25,439 bases of DNA from JANQPC01 sp039208375 (GTDB lineage: Bacteria > Pseudomonadota > Alphaproteobacteria > Rhodobacterales > Rhodobacteraceae): positions 1 to 25,439 of the forward strand of contig JBCCRC010000051.1 of NCBI GenBank assembly GCA_039208375.1. The letters run 5' to 3'. Both the position numbers and the translations under genes were made by a program. Of the stretch, positions 16,701 through 23,684 are shown piece after piece. Position 1 is the stretch's first letter; every line of letters starts with the position of its first letter. The notes beneath the pieces were generated by a model. It was not told the origin of the DNA. It did no database searches and saw nothing but the letters and a program-made list of their open reading frames with translations.

Positions 16701-17731
16701 GGGCTTTCTGGATCTCCACGGCAGTTGCGGTTGCGCTGGCAGCGCCTGTGGCGGCGCAAGAGGGTTCGCAACTTCCCGTCTTTGGGCAGGAAAGCGAGAG
16801 GCGCCTGCCTACGGTGCGCGAGCGTGAAGTGACAGAACGTGCGCGGCCTGGAATCAACGTGGTCTCGCGCGCCGTCTTCGGCGTGCGGCCCATGCCGCGG
16901 CCCGGCGGCAACATAGCCGGTGCCGCAGTAGCCGAGATTGATGTGGCCGGCACCCAAGCGGCAGAGACCGTTGCTGAAGGTGAGGCACTTTTGCCGCCCG
17001 ACTGGACGCCCGCGATTGACGATGTGGTGGGCACGATTTCCGAAGCGCCGCCTGTGATTGCCCCGAACGCCCCCGCCCTCACCGCCGCGCCGGAGCCCGA
17101 AGACCGCCCGGAAATGCTCTCGCCGCAAGTCGCGCAGGCCGAAGTGACGGGCGGCGGTATCGTCGCCCAGCCGCTGGATGCCCCTGCTGATGGTGACGTG
17201 ATCATCCCATCGCCGTTTTCGCCCGACGCGGCGCCCGCCGCAGAAGGGGCAACCCCCTTGCCCATCTTCGATACCGATGCCGCGATTGCCGAGGTAGAGC
17301 TGGAAGAGCCTGCGGCACAGAGCGACCCCTCTGCCGAGGGTGACGTCATCACCAACCGTATCGTGTCGGAGCCGCTACAGCCGTTTTCCAGCGGCGTTTT
17401 GCAGCTGAACCCGCGGGCTGCGCCCGTCGTTGAAGTGGCCGGCGCGCCTGGCGCGGTGTTGCGGGGCCTTGATAAAGTGTCGGGCCAGGTGCGCGATATC
17501 GAACTCGCCGTGGGTGAAACAGTCGATCTCTGGCGGTTGAGCGTGTCCCTCGGCGAATGCCGCTACCCGGTGCAGAACCCATCCGGAAATGCCTTTGCGT
17601 GGCTTGAGATCGCGTCGCAATCCAGCGGCGATACCGAGTTTGCAGGCTGGATGGTGGCCGCGAGCCCGGCCCTGAGCGCGCTGGACCATCCGCGCTATGA
17701 CGTCTGGGTCATCCGCTGCAACAACGTTTGA
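16697..17731 (+). CDS. DUF2155-domain periplasmic protein
   Basis: A 344-residue exported protein. It has a signal peptide (MRAFWISTAVAVALAAPVAA, cleavage near residue 21), a long low-complexity Ala/Pro/Glu-rich linker (about 30-240), and a compact C-terminal DUF2155 domain (about 250-344; VLRGLDKVSGQVRDIELAVG, LGECRYPVQNPSGNAFAWLE, HPRYDVWVIRC). DUF2155 has no established biochemical function. The two conserved cysteines (in GECRYP and VIRCNN) could form a disulphide in the periplasm. It is translationally coupled to mlaD (ATGA overlap), suggesting an envelope role alongside lipid transport. Its 3' end overlaps the convergent aat gene by 37 bp. Confidence 0.88.
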   Translation: MRAFWISTAVAVALAAPVAAQEGSQLPVFGQESERRLPTVREREVTERARPGINVVSRAVFGVRPMPRPGGNIAGAAVAEIDVAGTQAAETVAEGEALLPPDWTPAIDDVVGTISEAPPVIAPNAPALTAAPEPEDRPEMLSPQVAQAEVTGGGIVAQPLDAPADGDVIIPSPFSPDAAPAAEGATPLPIFDTDAAIAEVELEEPAAQSDPSAEGDVITNRIVSEPLQPFSSGVLQLNPRAAPVVEVAGAPGAVLRGLDKVSGQVRDIELAVGETVDLWRLSVSLGECRYPVQNPSGNAFAWLEIASQSSGDTEFAGWMVAASPALSALDHPRYDVWVIRCNNV

Positions 17732-18336
17732 GGCGTGGGCACGGGCCCGGCCCCGGTGAAATCGCCCCGCGCCGCCAGAGCGGCATCAAGCCGGGCGCGA
17801 TAGTCGGTGCGCGGGATCTCGATAGCGCCAAGACTTGCCAGATGCGCGGTTAGAAACTGCGCATCGAACAGCACGAAGCCGCCCTGCCGCAACCGGTCCA
17901 CCAAGTAGGCCAGCGCGACTTTCGAGGCATCGGTGCGCCGCGAAAACATACTTTCGCCGAAAAAGGCCGCGCCGAGGGAAACGCCGTAGACGCCGCCCAC
18001 CAGTGCCGCATCCTCCCAAACCTCCAGCGAATGCGCGCGGCCCCGGCGAAAGAGGGCGGCGTACAGCCGCCGGATCGTGGGGTTGATCCAGGTTTCCGGC
18101 CGGTCCGCGCAGCCATCGATCACGCCTTCGAAATCGCGATCTACCGTGACGGTGAAGCGCCCGCTGCGGATCGTGCGGCGGAGCGAGCGCGAGATATGAA
18201 AGCCATCAAGGGGCATGACGCCGCGTTCATGGGGATCCACCCAGAACACTTCATCATCATCGCGGCGTTCAGCCATCGGGAAGATGCCCGAGGCATAGGC
18301 CTGAAGGAGAAGCTCGGGTGTAAGATCGCGGGTCAT
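17695..18336 (-). CDS. aat: Leucyl/phenylalanyl-tRNA--protein transferase
   Basis: A 213-residue Aat enzyme, which transfers Leu or Phe from tRNA to the N-terminus of proteins bearing Arg or Lys and so marks them for ClpS/ClpAP. Seen: GIFPMAE (18-24), HISRSLRRTIRSG (47-59), WINPTIRRLY, AHSLEVWED, GGVYGVSLGAAFFGESMFSR (114-133) and LGAIEIPRTDY. The length fits the short alphaproteobacterial form. The ATG at 18336 gives the family-like start MTRDLTPELLLQAY; an in-frame TTG 51 nt upstream was rejected, since it coincides with a good promoter -35. There is no clear Shine-Dalgarno. The tail overlaps the DUF2155 gene by 37 bp. Confidence 0.94.
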   Translation of the reverse strand: MTRDLTPELLLQAYASGIFPMAERRDDDEVFWVDPHERGVMPLDGFHISRSLRRTIRSGRFTVTVDRDFEGVIDGCADRPETWINPTIRRLYAALFRRGRAHSLEVWEDAALVGGVYGVSLGAAFFGESMFSRRTDASKVALAYLVDRLRQGGFVLFDAQFLTAHLASLGAIEIPRTDYRARLDAALAARGDFTGAGPVPTPQTLLQRMTQTS

Positions 18337-18358
18337 GGCGGGGGTGTCGTTTGACAGT

Positions 18359-18387
18359 ATCGTAGTGGGGTTTGTAACGCGTTCCAA
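18359..18387 (-). promoter_or_regulatory. aat: Candidate sigma-70-type promoter of aat
   Basis: On the minus strand, TTGGAA (plus 18382-18387) and TACGAT (plus 18359-18364) are separated by exactly 17 nt. Transcription would start near 18352, leaving a leader of roughly 15 nt before the ATG at 18336. This would make the in-frame TTG at 18387 untranslatable. Confidence 0.4.
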
Positions 18388-18479
18388 CAGGTTAGAGCAT
18401 GGACGCTAAGGTCGCCCGCCGCAGGCGTAATGTTCGGAGTGTTTGCGTTTCATCTCGGCGCGCAACGAATTGGAGCGGA

Positions 18480-18505
18480 AGGCCCGTTGCACCATCGACG
18501 GGCCT
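18480..18505 (-). terminator. Hairpin AGGCCCGT/ACGGGCCT downstream of accC
   Basis: An exact 8-bp stem (18480-18487 with 18498-18505) has a 10-nt loop, about 33-58 nt past the accC stop on the minus strand. It is followed by TCCGC and no T-run. Its right half contains the 13-mer CCATCGACGGGCC also found at 7558-7570. A competing stem GCCTGCC/GGCAGGC (18502-18508 with 18525-18531) lies directly before it. Probable transcript end or mRNA stabiliser for accBC. Confidence 0.45.
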
Positions 18506-18537
18506 GCCGCCGCGCGCCGGATCGGGCAGGCTCGGCG

Positions 18538-19884
18538 CTAGCCCAGATTGTGTTCCAGCCAGCCTTCGAGCCAGTGAATGTCATAGTTCCCGCGCAGTAT
18601 GGCATCTTCCTCGAGCAATGCGTGGAAGAGCGGGATCGTCGTATCGATCCCGTCGATGATCAGCTCGCCCAGGGCGCGGTTCAGGCGCGCAAGCGCCTCG
18701 GGCCTGTCACGCCCGTAGACGATAAGCTTGCCGATCAGGCTGTCATAGTAGGGCGGGATCGCATAGCCGTCATAAAGCGCGCTATCCATCCGCACGCCGA
18801 GCCCGCCGGGGGCGTGATACTGGCTGATCCGGCCGGGCGAGGGCGCGAAATTCGGCAGCTTTTCGGCATTAAGCCGCACCTCTATGGCGTGGCCGCTCAG
18901 CTCCAGGCTGTCTTGCGTGAACTCCATCGGTTCGCCCGCGGCGACGCGGATTTGCTCACGTACGAGATCCACGCCGAAGATTGCCTCGGTCACAGGGTGT
19001 TCCACCTGGAGGCGGGTATTCATCTCAATGAAGAAGAACGCGCCGTCCTCGTAGAGAAATTCGATGGTGCCGGCGCCGATATAGTTGATCGAGGCCACGG
19101 CATCGGCGCAGATCTTGCCGATTTTAGCGCGGGTCTCGACATCGATCGCAGGGCCGGGCGCCTCTTCGAACACCTTTTGGTGGCGGCGTTGCAGCGAACA
19201 GTCGCGCTCGCCCAGATGCACTGCGTTGCCTTTGCCATCGCCGAAGACCTGGATCTCGATATGGCGCGGCTTACCAAGGTATTTTTCGATGTATACCTCG
19301 TCATTTCCGAAGGCCGCCTTGCCTTCGGCGCGCGCGGTGCGGAATGCGGTTTCGAGGTCGGCTTCCGAGCGGGCGAGCTTCATGCCGCGCCCGCCGCCGC
19401 CCGCCGTGGCCTTAATGATCACCGGATAGCCGATTTCTGCCGCCACGGCCTGCGCGGCGGCATAGTCGGGCACCCCGCCATCGGAGCCTGGAACACAGGG
19501 CACGCCGAGGGCTTTCATCGTGTCTTTCGCGGTGATCTTGTCGCCCATCACCCGGATATGCTCCGCCGACGGGCCGATGAAGGTGATCTCGTGATCTTCG
19601 ACGATCTGCACGAACTGCGCATTCTCCGAAAGAAAGCCATAGCCCGGGTGGATCGCCTGGGCCCCGGTGATTTCGCAGGCCGAGATGATCGCGGGCATTG
19701 AGAGGTAGCTTTGCGCGCTGGACGCAGGCCCGATGCAGACGCTTTCGTCAGCCATGCGCACATGCATGGCATCGGCATCGGCGGTGGAATGCACGGCAAC
19801 GGATTTGATGCCCATCTCGCGGCAGGCGCGGATCACGCGCAGCGCAATCTCGCCCCGGTTGGCGATGAGGATCTTGTCGAACAT
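18538..19884 (-). CDS. accC: Acetyl-CoA carboxylase, biotin carboxylase subunit
   Basis: A 448-residue biotin carboxylase, the usual AccC length. It carboxylates the biotin on AccB using ATP and bicarbonate, the first half-reaction of malonyl-CoA synthesis. Seen: start MFDKILIANRGEIALRVIRA, substrate-loop HPGYGFLSEN, ATP-grasp glycine loop GGGGRGMKL, ERDCSLQRRHQKV, and metal/catalytic IEMNTRLQVEHPVTE. The ATG at 19884 gives the family start; a 7-residue upstream extension was excluded. It lies 10 bp downstream of accB, in the standard accB-accC operon. A hairpin follows the stop. Confidence 0.97.
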   Translation of the reverse strand: MFDKILIANRGEIALRVIRACREMGIKSVAVHSTADADAMHVRMADESVCIGPASSAQSYLSMPAIISACEITGAQAIHPGYGFLSENAQFVQIVEDHEITFIGPSAEHIRVMGDKITAKDTMKALGVPCVPGSDGGVPDYAAAQAVAAEIGYPVIIKATAGGGGRGMKLARSEADLETAFRTARAEGKAAFGNDEVYIEKYLGKPRHIEIQVFGDGKGNAVHLGERDCSLQRRHQKVFEEAPGPAIDVETRAKIGKICADAVASINYIGAGTIEFLYEDGAFFFIEMNTRLQVEHPVTEAIFGVDLVREQIRVAAGEPMEFTQDSLELSGHAIEVRLNAEKLPNFAPSPGRISQYHAPGGLGVRMDSALYDGYAIPPYYDSLIGKLIVYGRDRPEALARLNRALGELIIDGIDTTIPLFHALLEEDAILRGNYDIHWLEGWLEHNLG

Positions 19885-19894
19885 GGCCGCGCCC

Positions 19895-20389
19895 TTACTC
19901 GACAATCATGAGCGGCGCCCCAAACTCCACCGGTGCGCCGTCCTCGACAAGGATGCGCTTCACGGTGCCGGCCTTGGGGGCGGGGATGTGGTTCATCGTT
20001 TTCATGGCTTCAACGATGAGAAGTGTTTGGCCCTCGGTCACCTTGTCGCCCACGCCCACAAAGGCTGCCGCGCCAGGTTCCGGCGCAAGATAGGCCGTGC
20101 CGACCATGGGGGATGGTACCGCGCCGGGGTGGCCCGCGGGATCGCCCGCAGAGGTGGGTTCCTCGGCGGCTGGGGCTGCGGGCATTGCCGGGGCCGCGGC
20201 GGCGGCCGACGCCGCCACGTGATGCGTAACGGGTGGGGCGGCAGGTGCGCCCCGGCTGACGCGCACATTCAGGCTGTCGCCTTCGCCGTAGTCGCGTTTC
20301 ACCTGCAGTTCGGTGAGGTCGTTCTCGGTTAACAGTTCAGCAAGCGCCCGGATGAACTCGACATCTGTCTTGTAGGATTTGTCTGTCAT
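19895..20389 (-). CDS. accB: Acetyl-CoA carboxylase, biotin carboxyl carrier protein
   Basis: A 164-residue BCCP. The N-terminal helix (DVEFIRALAELLTENDLTEL) and strand (LQVKRD) precede an Ala/Pro-rich flexible linker (about 47-90) and the C-terminal biotinyl domain, with the biotin-accepting Lys in VEAMKTMNH (K130). GAGGAG lies upstream of the ATG on the minus strand. A possible -10 (TATAAG) lies further upstream, around plus 20440, with no strong -35. It is first of two genes in accBC. Confidence 0.96.
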   Translation of the reverse strand: MTDKSYKTDVEFIRALAELLTENDLTELQVKRDYGEGDSLNVRVSRGAPAAPPVTHHVAASAAAAAPAMPAAPAAEEPTSAGDPAGHPGAVPSPMVGTAYLAPEPGAAAFVGVGDKVTEGQTLLIVEAMKTMNHIPAPKAGTVKRILVEDGAPVEFGAPLMIVE

Positions 20390-20488
20390 GCACGCTCCTC
20401 ACCCGCGCCCGGCAGCAGTTTCTGCCGGACGTTGCGCGCTTATACGCGAGGCGCATAGGGGAGAAAAGCGGTTGTGTCCCGTAATTTG

Positions 20489-20509
20489 GGCACCCGATCA
20501 CCGGGCGCC
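20489..20509 (-). terminator. Hairpin after the Ala/Pro-rich gene
   Basis: On the minus strand, GGCGCCCG (plus 20502-20509) pairs with CGGGTGCC (plus 20489-20496) through 8 bp including one G-U wobble, with a 5-nt loop. It starts about 9 nt after the stop of the 183-residue gene. On the plus strand the wobble becomes an A-C mismatch, so the structure favours the minus-strand transcript. The following CAAATTA is only weakly U-rich. Confidence 0.4.
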
Positions 20510-20517
20510 GAATGGGA

Positions 20518-21069
20518 CTAACGCGCGACGTCGACCGTTGCCGTGTCATAGGGCGTTTCGATCCGGCGCAGCGTTGCCACGCTGTCCTCGGCGCGCGCTG
20601 CCGGTTCCGGGGGCACGTCATAAAGCGCGCGAGCGCTTCGTTCCGACTGTATCGGGCCACTGCCATCGTCTGCTTCGGGTGCAACGACCGGCTCAGAGGC
20701 CGGGTTCAGCGCGGCTGTGCTTGTCTCGGGGGCACGCGTCTCGACCACGTCTTGCGGGCCCACACCAAGCTCACGTTCCCGGTCAAGCAGGCTGGCCTCA
20801 AATGCGGGCGGGGGCCCTGTCGGCGCATCCGGATTGGGCGGTAAAAAGCTGGGCCGCCCGGCATCAACCCCGCCATCGGTGGCCGTGGTGGCCTGCGTAG
20901 GCGAAATTGCAATCGCGGTGTCCGGTCGCCCGGAAGCTGCCGTGGGTGCAGCGGGCGTTTCGGCCGCCGTTGGCGCCGCATCAAGCCGGATTGTCAGTGC
21001 GTCGCGCACCTCACTCGGTGCACTGGGTGCCACGCTTGGCGCGGCGGCTGGCCCAAGGGGGGAAATCAT
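20518..21069 (-). CDS. Ala/Pro-rich protein of unknown function
   Basis: A 183-residue protein I do not recognise. The N-terminal two-thirds are low complexity, rich in Ala, Pro, Ser and Thr, with no signal peptide, transmembrane segment or cysteine. The C-terminal part is more varied (ASLLDRERELGVGPQDVVET, SERSARALYDVPPEP, then SVATLRRIETPYDTATVDVA) and may be the functional part. That the frame is real is supported by TTGGAG placed 7-8 nt before the ATG and by a hairpin just past the stop. It lies between accB and a divergent aminotransferase, on the same strand as accBC but separated by a likely terminator. It could be a cytoplasmic linker or scaffold-like protein; no function is assigned. 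Confidence 0.6.
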   Translation of the reverse strand: MISPLGPAAAPSVAPSAPSEVRDALTIRLDAAPTAAETPAAPTAASGRPDTAIAISPTQATTATDGGVDAGRPSFLPPNPDAPTGPPPAFEASLLDRERELGVGPQDVVETRAPETSTAALNPASEPVVAPEADDGSGPIQSERSARALYDVPPEPAARAEDSVATLRRIETPYDTATVDVAR

Positions 21070-21135
21070 CGTGTCACTCCAAAATCTAGCCCATCACCGG
21101 CATGACGCTACGCACCACACGGTGGAGAGAACGTT

Positions 21136-21195
21136 AAAGCCGCCGAGAATCATGCTCCGTGGTTAACAAAGCCGCCGGGTCATGGGCGGCGGCTT
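21136..21195. repeat. AAAGCCGCCG direct repeat plus inverted copy upstream of the aminotransferase
   Basis: AAAGCCGCCG occurs at 21136-21145 and again at 21168-21177, 32 bp apart (about three helical turns). CGGCGGCTT (21187-21195) is the exact inverted copy of the second, forming a 9-bp stem with a 9-nt loop. The last two bases of the inverted copy are the first two of the candidate -35 at 21194. The arrangement suggests an operator array for the aminotransferase and/or the divergent gene. Confidence 0.45.
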
Positions 21196-21221
21196 GACTG
21201 GGTGCGGCGCTTTGCTAGCGT
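21194..21221 (+). promoter_or_regulatory. Candidate aminotransferase promoter
   Basis: TTGACT (21194-21199) and TAGCGT (21216-21221) are spaced by 16 nt, placing a start site near 21228, about 35 nt before the ATG. The -35 is good and the -10 is partial (first, second and last positions of TATAAT), a pattern common in GC-rich alphaproteobacteria. Confidence 0.4.
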
Positions 21222-21262
21222 GAGGCGTCGCGCCGCGTTGGCCCGCAAAATAGGAGCTTCCA

Positions 21263-22585
21263 ATGGCACTAGACCGCCCTGTTCCGAACGATTTGTCCGC
21301 ATTTTGGATGCCGTTCACGGCGAACCGCCAGTTTAAGAAAGCGCCGCGCATGTTTGTTGGCGCCGACCGGATGCATTACACAACTGCGGATGGGCGTGAG
21401 GTGCTCGATGGCACGGCGGGGCTCTGGTGTTGCAATGCCGGGCACAACCGGCCCCGGATCGTCGAGGCAATCCAGAAACAGGCGGCCGAGCTTGACTATG
21501 CTCCAGCCTTCCAGATGGGCCACCCCAAGGCATTCGAGCTCGCCACCAAGCTTTGCGACCTTGCGCCGGAACCCTTCGAACACGCGTTTTTTGTCAACTC
21601 CGGATCAGAAGCCGTTGATACCGCTCTGAAAATCGCAATTGCATATCACCGTTCGCGCGGCGAGGGCACGCGCACGCGCCTGATCGGGCGCGAACGCGGG
21701 TATCATGGTGTCGGGTTTGGCGGCATTTCGGTGGGCGGAATCGTCAACAACCGCAAGTTTTTCGGCAATCTCTTGAACGGCGTCGACCACCTGCCGCACA
21801 CCCATATCCCGGAAAATGCCTTTACACGTGGCCAGCCCGAACACGGCGCACATTTGGCTGAAGAGCTTGAGCGGCTCGTAGCGCTTCACGGGCCAGAAAC
21901 GGTGGCTGCGGTGATTGTGGAGCCGATGGCGGGCTCCACCGGCGTTTTGATGCCGCCGAAGGGCTACCTGGAGCGGTTGCGGGAGATCACGGCGAAACAC
22001 GGGATCCTGCTCATTTTCGACGAGGTGATTACCGGGTTCGGGCGGCTCGGATCCTCCTTCGCAGCCGAGCATTTCGGCGTGATGCCCGACCTGATCACCT
22101 GTGCCAAGGGGCTTACGAACGGCGTGATCCCGATGGGCGCGGTACTAGCCACAGCGGAGGTGCACGACGCTTTCATGCACGGGCCGGAGCACGTTATCGA
22201 GCTCTTCCACGGCTACACCTATTCAGGCAATCCTATCGCCTCGGCCGCTGGCCTCGCGACGCTGGAAACCTACCGCGAGGATGATCTTTTCGCCCGCGCG
22301 GCCGAGATCGCACCTTATTGGGAAGACGCGCTCCATTCGCTGAAAGACCACCCCCATGTGATCGATATCCGCAACATGGGGCTCATCGGCGCCATTGAGC
22401 TCGAGCCGATTGCCGGGGAGCCGACCAAACGCGCGTTCTCGGCCTTTGTGGAGGCGTATGAGAGTAATATCCTTATTCGCACCACCGGCGACATCATCGC
22501 GCTGTCGCCACCACTCATTATTGAAAAGGCGCATATCGATACGTTGATCGGCACGCTGGGCGAGGTGCTCAAACGCACGCATTGA
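21263..22585 (+). CDS. Class III aminotransferase (omega-amino acid:pyruvate type)
   Basis: A 440-residue PLP-dependent transaminase of fold type I, class III. Seen: N-terminal FWMPFTANRQFKKAPRM, typical of beta-alanine/omega-amino acid:pyruvate aminotransferases; NSGSEAVDTALKIA (112-125); GYHGVGFGG; PLP-ring Asp in LIFDEVITGFGRLG (D253); and Schiff-base Lys in CAKGLTNGVIPMGAV (K282). It probably moves the amino group from an omega-amino acid (beta-alanine, taurine or similar) to pyruvate; sequence alone does not fix the donor. AGGAG precedes the ATG. The stop lies 2 bp from the convergent sulfotransferase stop. Confidence 0.9.
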   Translation: MALDRPVPNDLSAFWMPFTANRQFKKAPRMFVGADRMHYTTADGREVLDGTAGLWCCNAGHNRPRIVEAIQKQAAELDYAPAFQMGHPKAFELATKLCDLAPEPFEHAFFVNSGSEAVDTALKIAIAYHRSRGEGTRTRLIGRERGYHGVGFGGISVGGIVNNRKFFGNLLNGVDHLPHTHIPENAFTRGQPEHGAHLAEELERLVALHGPETVAAVIVEPMAGSTGVLMPPKGYLERLREITAKHGILLIFDEVITGFGRLGSSFAAEHFGVMPDLITCAKGLTNGVIPMGAVLATAEVHDAFMHGPEHVIELFHGYTYSGNPIASAAGLATLETYREDDLFARAAEIAPYWEDALHSLKDHPHVIDIRNMGLIGAIELEPIAGEPTKRAFSAFVEAYESNILIRTTGDIIALSPPLIIEKAHIDTLIGTLGEVLKRTH

Positions 22586-22587
22586 GG

Positions 22588-23511
22588 CTATTTGAGGTGG
22601 CGGATGTCGTTCGCATCTATCCGTGCCTGGGCGGCGGCGCGAAGGCCCCGCAGGCCCGCGCGCCCTGCCAGGCGGTGCTGCAACACTGTGGGCCAGCCGT
22701 GGCGCCGGGCGGCAAAGCGTAGCGTGGCGGCGCGGTTCTGAACCACCAGGCGCGCCAGTTCCAAAGGCCCGGGCTGCGCGGGCGGGTGGCCGCTTGGCAC
22801 GTAGCCGTGGGCTGCTAGTCGGTCGCCCAGCCGTGCCTCGATCAGGCCGATCTCCTGCGGGCTCAGCTTCCGTTTCCACTGCGATGTCAGGCCGGGGTCG
22901 GGCGCGGCGTAGCTTGAGCGCTCCGGATAGCGGAGCATCTCCGGATCGTAGGGCACATCGAGATAGGCGCAGATCCGTGAAAGCTCGGCTTCGGGGGCAG
23001 CGATCAGCCGCTCATAGAACACTTCGAGCGGCATATGAGTTAGCCCCGGCGATCCTGCCTGCCAACTGTCTTCCGTGGCCATCCAATGGCTCGCGCCATG
23101 CCAGACATTGCCGGCCCAGCCCATGCCGATGGACGAGCGGGCCACATCGCGCGGATCGCGTTTCAGGTGGATCACCCGCGTGTGGGGGGCGAGGGCGACA
23201 AGCCGTTCCATCCCCCGGTGCAGCATCAGCACCGGCCATTCGGCATCTCCACGGATCTGCGCCACGAAGCCGCCAAACGCCTCCACGCCATCTGCGCCCG
23301 CGGGATATCTGAGCCCTGATGCCTTGAAGATCCGCCCGGCCTCTAGGGCGGGGCGATCATAGCGCCATCCTGTGCCGTCCCGCGCAAGATGGTCGACTAG
23401 AAAATCGCTCTCGCCCGGGCAGCGAAGCGCCGGGTGGCCATCCAGCATCAGCCGAAGAAGCGTCGTACCCGAGCGGAGCGCGCCATAAACAAGGGCTATC
23501 TTTTGGGGCAT
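22588..23511 (-). CDS. PAPS-dependent sulfotransferase family protein
   Basis: A 307-residue sulfotransferase-fold protein. The 5'-phosphosulfate loop is YGALRSGTTLLRLMLDGHP (9-27), a P-loop variant with SGTT, and the 3'-phosphate motif is HLKRDPRDVARSSIGMG (115-131). A basic C-terminal region follows. Members transfer sulfate from PAPS to carbohydrates, peptides or small molecules; the acceptor is unknown. The ATG at 23511 gives the family start MPQKIALVYG; a GTG 54 nt upstream would add a basic leader and is less likely. There is no strong Shine-Dalgarno. It converges with the aminotransferase (2 bp between stops) and diverges from the MFS gene across 173 bp containing two hairpins. Confidence 0.87.
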   Translation of the reverse strand: MPQKIALVYGALRSGTTLLRLMLDGHPALRCPGESDFLVDHLARDGTGWRYDRPALEAGRIFKASGLRYPAGADGVEAFGGFVAQIRGDAEWPVLMLHRGMERLVALAPHTRVIHLKRDPRDVARSSIGMGWAGNVWHGASHWMATEDSWQAGSPGLTHMPLEVFYERLIAAPEAELSRICAYLDVPYDPEMLRYPERSSYAAPDPGLTSQWKRKLSPQEIGLIEARLGDRLAAHGYVPSGHPPAQPGPLELARLVVQNRAATLRFAARRHGWPTVLQHRLAGRAGLRGLRAAAQARIDANDIRHLK

Positions 23512-23524
23512 CGATAGGTGATCC

Positions 23525-23545
23525 GGCCGCGTCGGGCCCGCGGCC
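23525..23545. repeat. Hairpin GGCCGCG / CGCGGCC in the sulfotransferase-MFS gap
   Basis: An exact 7-bp stem with a 7-nt loop lies 14 bp upstream of the sulfotransferase ATG. It is followed on the plus strand by CGTCTTTTG. It could act on either transcript; there is no upstream plus-strand gene for it to terminate. Confidence 0.35.
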
Positions 23546-23595
23546 CGTCTTTTGCGGTTTTCCACTGCCCGCGTTTCCCGTCAAGATATCGTGTT

Positions 23596-23627
23596 CTGCC
23601 CCGCTGCCCGGGTCCGGTACGGGGCAG
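23596..23627. repeat. Hairpin CTGCCCCG / CGGGGCAG in the sulfotransferase-MFS gap
   Basis: An exact 8-bp stem (23596-23603 with 23620-23627) has a 16-nt loop that itself contains CCCGGG. It lies 57 bp upstream of the MFS start and may be in its 5' leader. Confidence 0.35.
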
Positions 23628-23684
23628 TGCCCCCGTGTGTGCCCATGCCTTGCCTCGGCCCCAGGAAGCAGGCAAGCGGGGCCC

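Noticed and set aside
18430..19701. A 423-codon plus-strand open frame antisense to accC
   Set aside because: accC is unmistakable on the minus strand and the antisense frame has no motif or ribosome binding site.
20717..21166. A 149-codon plus-strand frame opposite the Ala/Pro-rich gene
   Set aside because: Ser/Ala/Arg-rich shadow with no ribosome binding site; the minus-strand frame has a well-spaced TTGGAG and a hairpin after its stop.
22588..23511. Sulfotransferase as part of choline-O-sulfate metabolism linked to the bet genes
   Set aside because: There is no betC sulfatase, the gene is 8 kb away on the other strand, and the motif set is generic for carbohydrate or protein sulfotransferases.
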